NCBI GenBank assembly: GCA_905220665.1 | Contig: CAJNAR010000005.1 | Span: 248,001-312,000 of the forward strand | Length of the DNA stretch: 64,000 bases | From: Albugo candida | Lineage: Eukaryota; Oomycota; Peronosporomycetes; Albuginales; Albuginaceae | Direction of reading: 5' to 3' | In this document: piece after piece, positions 59,241 through 64,000 of the stretch | Layout: the number at the start of each line of letters is the position of its first letter | Numbering within the stretch: the stretch's first letter is position 1 | Notes under the pieces: generated by a model | Database searches by the model: none | Told to the model about the DNA's origin: nothing | The model's input: only the letters and a program-made list of their open reading frames with translations | Made by a program: the position numbers and the translations under genes

Positions 59241-62200
59241 ATGCACTTTGCAAGGGAATGGCTAGTAAATTGTCGCAATTGTCACTCGGTCGTCGCCCAT
59301 GACTTTGATATATTTTTCTGTCATGAGAATGCTCGCAGTCTCCATTTATTATTAAATGAAACCAATTTGGTAGTCACATCTCTGTCAGACGATTCACTTT
59401 TGACGCCGATGCGCTCGCTCTCGCTTTGTGAGACAGAAGCTAAGCCATTTTCGACTCCAGATGCACCGCCTAAACCTGAACTGAAGCTTGTTCGGTGCAT
59501 GAATGATCCCACGGAGCAGCAAACCTTGCAGCTGATTATGCAGTCGAACGAAAGGCTCAATAAACGATCTCGTAATCCATTCAATCTTTTCTGTTTCGAC
59601 TGTAAAGCCAAATTGGGTGCGCGAGGGTATTTAAATGGATCCAAAAAAATGAATTTTTTTCTATCGTACACAGCTTGCATTTGCACTTATCGATTTATTT
59701 CACCAGAGTTTATATCAATTCAGAAAGAACGAAAATGGCTCAAAATTGTCAAAATTCTCGAAGAAGAAGGCTTTAAAATCTCAAAAACAACTTTGCAGGA
59801 GCTCATTGACCAACAAGGAGGCATCACGAAAGCTAGAAAAGTTGAGCGTATCATTTACCCACTTCATGTGCCCACTCTCGAGTCTATCGAGGAAAGAGGT
59901 GCCGAGCTGATGAATTGCAAGATGTCACAACTTCGTGATTATCAAGTGGAGCTTGTAGTCGGGGCGCTTGCGGTCAATACGCTCATCTATCTCCCGACAG
60001 GTACTGAATATCTGCTTGTGCTCTGTTGAACTGATGAGAGTTGATGGATGTGGCAGGATGCGGTAAAACACTGATCGCAATCAAAGTAATGGAAGAATTT
60101 GCGGCATTGAATCCAAAGCGAATTACTGTATTTCTCGTCCCAACACGTCCACTTGTTTCTCAACAGGCTCAATATGTTCGAAGAGAATCTAATTTGATGG
60201 CAATTGAGCTCATGGGGCAGACACCCACACTGCTAAAAGATTTGGTGAAAATTAGGGAAAAAATCGCATTGGATGAATCGGTCGCTCTTGTGATAACACC
60301 TCAATTGTTTTTCAATTTGCTATTCGAAAATCGACTCTACTTGAGCGATGTGTCGCTACTGATTTTTGACGAAGCTCATCACGCAATAGGCGATCATCCG
60401 TATGCGGAGATATTGAATCTTCTCTCAGCACAAGACGAATGTGATCGACCACGATTGATGGGTCTTAGTGCATCACCGTATGGAAATAAAGCCGGAGAGG
60501 AGACCGGGTCCGCATTCTTGCACCAATTACTCCGTATGTACAATGCAACACTCGATACGCCTTCGCTTACAGCACGGGACTGGGTCAACAACTTTGTTCC
60601 GAAAGATGCAAAATGGGTCATTGTCGAGGAATCAGCACGGGAAAAACACATTCGCATAGCTCTACGAAACTATATCGATTCATTCGCGAGTATCCTGAAC
60701 GCTGCTAGTTCGAGTTTGGAGCATTGTCTTTTGATGGATTATGACACCGATGATACAAGTCGAGCGATGTTTGTAGGTCGGCTTCGACTCACATTGATCA
60801 ATAACACGACCATGTCGGAATCGTATAAACGGATCTGCAAGCATGTGTTGACCATTTTAAGCGGCTTTCAGACATTATCGGTGATAGGCGCCACACAAAC
60901 TATCATTGCGCTCCGTACACGTTTCAACCAAATTCGTGGCCGTACGACGAATGCCGGTGATCGTGATTTGTATACCATTTTGGCACCAGCGTATCACATG
61001 TACATTGGGCCTTTGATTGCGCTTTATACGACAAAAAAAGAACTGCTTATGGAAGAATTGGCATCTAGAGTGAATATGATCAGCAATTTGATACAACAAA
61101 TGCACTCGAACGATGGCTCTCGTGGAATTGTGTTTGTACGCACACGTCAAAGCGCTCGTCTTATTGCTACTGTGATGTCTCAAATTCCGACATTACGGGT
61201 TTTAAATCCCACAAAATTTGTCGGACAGCACTACTTCGAAGGAATGTCGTGGGAACACGAGCAAAGGCCTATTCTTGAGAAATTTCGTCAGGGTCAAATC
61301 CGTCTTCTGATTGCGACGAATGTGCTCGAAGAGGGTATTGATGTTCCTGAATGTTCGTTTGTCATTCGATTCGATGGGGTTGCCGGTGTAAAAAGCCTAA
61401 TACAAAGTCGAGGAAGAGCTCGTTGCAAGTATGGTTCTTTTATGATTCTTTGTACACAGAAAGAAAAAGAAAAGCAGGAAAAGCTTTTGTATACTGAACG
61501 CAACATGGTTGCAACTGCCCGATTGTTGGCTGCATGTCACCCAGCAAAATATACAGCGTCCAAGATTTTGCAAGTAGAACAAGGACCCAGACTCGAGACG
61601 TGTCCTGATGCCCAGCAGTCTGTAGATGATGTTCCAGGAACGTGGAATTTTGTATTTGGCACAGTCATCGAGTCAACTGTTGAGCTGATTGGAGATGGAT
61701 CCTTTTTCAAACGGCTCTCACAGCAGGTAAATGTGGTGTTACTTGATAAATCATTTAATCTTTGCACCGCGCGAGGTGATTTATCTCCACTGAGCCAATA
61801 CAATGAATTATGTCGCTGTCTCGAGTACGGGTCTTTGAAGGATGGCGTAACCTATTGGACGCGTTATGAAAGCGATCTCACGGAAACAAAAGCTGTTTTC
61901 GAAATGGATACTGTCGTCTCTCCAAAGAGTCAAACAAGTGCCACAATTATCAGTTTATGTCGCGGGAAATTCACCGATTCGATGCAGATATTTGTGAGAA
62001 AGGAAAACTTATTGCATGACGGACTTGATGGCACTTTTTTCCTGTCCGATAATCATTGTTGGGTGGAAATCATTGACGAAATGGTGATTACGTTTCATTT
62101 TTCCGCTTTATTTCAACAAATTTGCTGGCTGGAGCAGGATGTTCTCACGGATTGCGTTCATTTTTATATGACTTTCAAAACTCCACCTTACATTGAGCAA

Positions 62201-64000
62201 ACAGGCTCACGTCAATGTATCGACTTTGATCGACAGGCGTTGTCTTTCTGCTTTACGTGCAAGTTGGAAAGTGACGAGATGCTTGATACAATACGCCGAC
62301 ATTTGAAGAAGGTTGGAATCGATGTGAGAGATACTAAATTCACACGCGCAGAGGCTCCGGTTGGGGAGAATTGTGCGAGTACAGAGCAACTATGGCTGCC
62401 ATTCCGTACAGCGTACGCTTTAGAATGTTTTTGCTCTCGTGTATGCTTCACGTTAGGCGATTATCTACCTGCTACATTACTCGAGGAACTTGCAAAGCTG
62501 AGCACACTCAATCAGGAGCAAGCATTGTACATTTTCGATCCAAAAGGAGGCAAGTCTTTGGAAGCTGAATTCAAGGAGTTTCTCACATCAGAGTTCCTTA
62601 CAGACGGCTCAATCGAGAATCAAGTGTTTGAGCTCACGAGTCCACAAAACGTAGTGTTTCAAATCATGGTGACACCGTCGAGAATCCTGTATCTTCCGCC
62701 ATTAGCAACCACCGAAAATCGAATGTTTCGGCATTTTGGGTCCTCGAAATTCATGTATGTTCATTTTCGCGACGAGAACAATGAGCGATTAGAGCTCAAG
62801 CATGAGGCTATACTCACTCGCATGGAAGAATTTCTGACCAGAGGCATTACGCTCAAGTATACAGAAAATAAACAGAATCATCAAGCCACATTCCAGTTTG
62901 TAGGATGCTCCATGAGTCAAGTCCGAGACTGCTGCTGTATCTTCACATTACTCGATCCTTATGCGGTTCGAGCTTGGGCCGGTTCCATTTCGCCCAAGTA
63001 CGCACCTGCCGAATATCTTAAACGACTGAGTCGAGTATTCACGTCGACAATGGAAGCGTATCCGATCTCCGATATCGTGATGGAAAATCTTAAAGCAGAT
63101 GTTACAAATGATACATATACGTTCACGGATGGCTGTGGTGAGATCAGTGTGCAGTCTGCAAACGGTATTGCGAACGTATTGGAAATGAAACAAGTACCTT
63201 GTGCATTTCAAATCCGATTAGGTGGGGCGAAAGGTGTGCTGGTAACCTCCGACTTTCAGTCAGAAGCACCGAAAGAAACTGGAATTTGTCTGCGTCATAG
63301 TATGATGAAATTCGAGACAAATCATCGTATGCTTGAGATTGTATCGTACAGCAGTCAATCTCCCGCGTATCTCTCGCGACAAAGTATACAATTGCTAAGC
63401 GATTTGAAAGTTCCTGACAACGTATTCATCAAACTCCAGGAAGATTATTTGGAATCCTTACGTGTCTCATTTGCATCTGAAGAAGACGCAAGGACCACAC
63501 TGAAGTCGGATCTTCTGAATCCATTCAAATCCTCTCTTATCAACTTGACCGCACGTGGTATGTCGGTCATGGACGATGAGTATCTCCGATCGGTGCTTCA
63601 CGCAACGTATGCGTATAAAGTTCAAAATGTCGTGCATCGTGCTCGCATTCTGATACCCAAAGCACGAGTCATGATGGGTGTTGCTGATTTCACCGGAACA
63701 CTCGAATACGGGCAGGTATTTGTCCAGTATTCCGAGCAGGAATCTGATGAAAAAAGGATTAATGTGATACTCGATCAAGTGAATGTCGTTGTTCATCGGA
63801 ATCCGTGTCATCACCCTGGGGACATTCGAGTATTACGTTGTCGTGCGGATGTTCCCGAGCAGCTCAAACGCTTGGTCGATGTAATTGTGTTTCCAGTATC
63901 AGGACCACGCCCTCACCCCGATGAATGCACTGGAGGAGATTTAGATGGCGATATGTATTCGGTCATTTGGGATGAGAAATTGATTCCACGACTCGAAAAT
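59241..64000 (+). CDS. RDR1: RIG-I/Dicer-like helicase fused to RNA-dependent RNA polymerase (3' truncated by window)
   Basis: A silencing-type RdRP with its own helicase. Exons 59241-60000 and 60057 to beyond 64000; the 56-nt intron splits the Walker A codon run and its removal restores LPTGCGKT. 1568 residues are visible. N-terminus: Cys pairs at 11/14 and 118/121 (NCRNCHSVVA, LFCFDCKAKLG) form a zinc-ribbon-like module. SF2 helicase: motif I near 252-258, DEAH 358-361, SAS 391-393, ATNVLEEGID from 673, QSRGRAR 703-709, i.e. the RIG-I/Dicer type. RdRP: GVLVTSDFQSEAPKETGICL upstream and the catalytic DLDGD at 1548-1552 (63938-63952), within GGDLDGDMYSVIWD. It would copy RNA into dsRNA, with the helicase moving along or remodelling the template. 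A helicase-RdRP fusion is, as I recall, known from Phytophthora RDR1. The C-terminal third of the polymerase lies outside the window. Confidence 0.93.

Overview
This window is eukaryotic. It has spliced protein genes with very short GT-AG introns (45-59 nt wherever I could fix both ends), moderate-to-low GC, and many transposons of several classes. The best fit is an oomycete, perhaps a white-rust type (Albugo-like). The reasons are intron size, oomycete-like MULE and chromovirus elements, and a helicase-RNA-dependent RNA polymerase (RdRP) fusion of the kind I recall from Phytophthora RDR1. The species call is inference; nothing was searched.

Layout. 0-7.4 kb: a CDK8/CDKE-type Mediator kinase (-), a decayed LINE fragment and a Ulp2/SENP-type SUMO protease (+). 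7.4-23 kb: a transposon graveyard. It holds a copia element with intact LTRs and target-site duplication, a fossil DDE transposase, an older copia-like element containing a SINE and a fossil MULE, and a fossil gypsy integrase. 23.4-30.8 kb: genes again, namely a secreted class 3 lipase, a very large PH-VPS9-PDZ-like-ankyrin-RasGEF protein, and a small unrecognised three-exon gene. 32.4-46 kb: a degenerate chromodomain gypsy element with permuted terminal repeats, a reverse-oriented SINE, a nearly full-length but broken LINE, and a second full SINE with target-site duplication. 48-51.5 kb: a MULE with 139-bp inverted repeats and 9-bp duplication, next to its own 402-bp deletion derivative. 52.4-64 kb: a second lipase paralogue (-), eIF2B beta (-), and, divergent from it, a RIG-I/Dicer-like helicase fused to an RdRP that runs off the right edge.

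How the parts relate. The genes are mostly unrelated housekeeping and signalling genes (transcription, SUMO, translation initiation, small-GTPase control). The helicase-RdRP is a presumed RNA-silencing amplifier, and this neighbourhood is full of the mobile DNA such a system usually restrains. The two lipases are diverged paralogues about 28 kb apart in opposite orientation; both keep the same 54-nt intron.

I see no rRNA gene, no free-standing tRNA gene (only tRNA-derived SINE heads) and no CRISPR array. Exon joins are read from splice signals and reading frame, not from transcripts.
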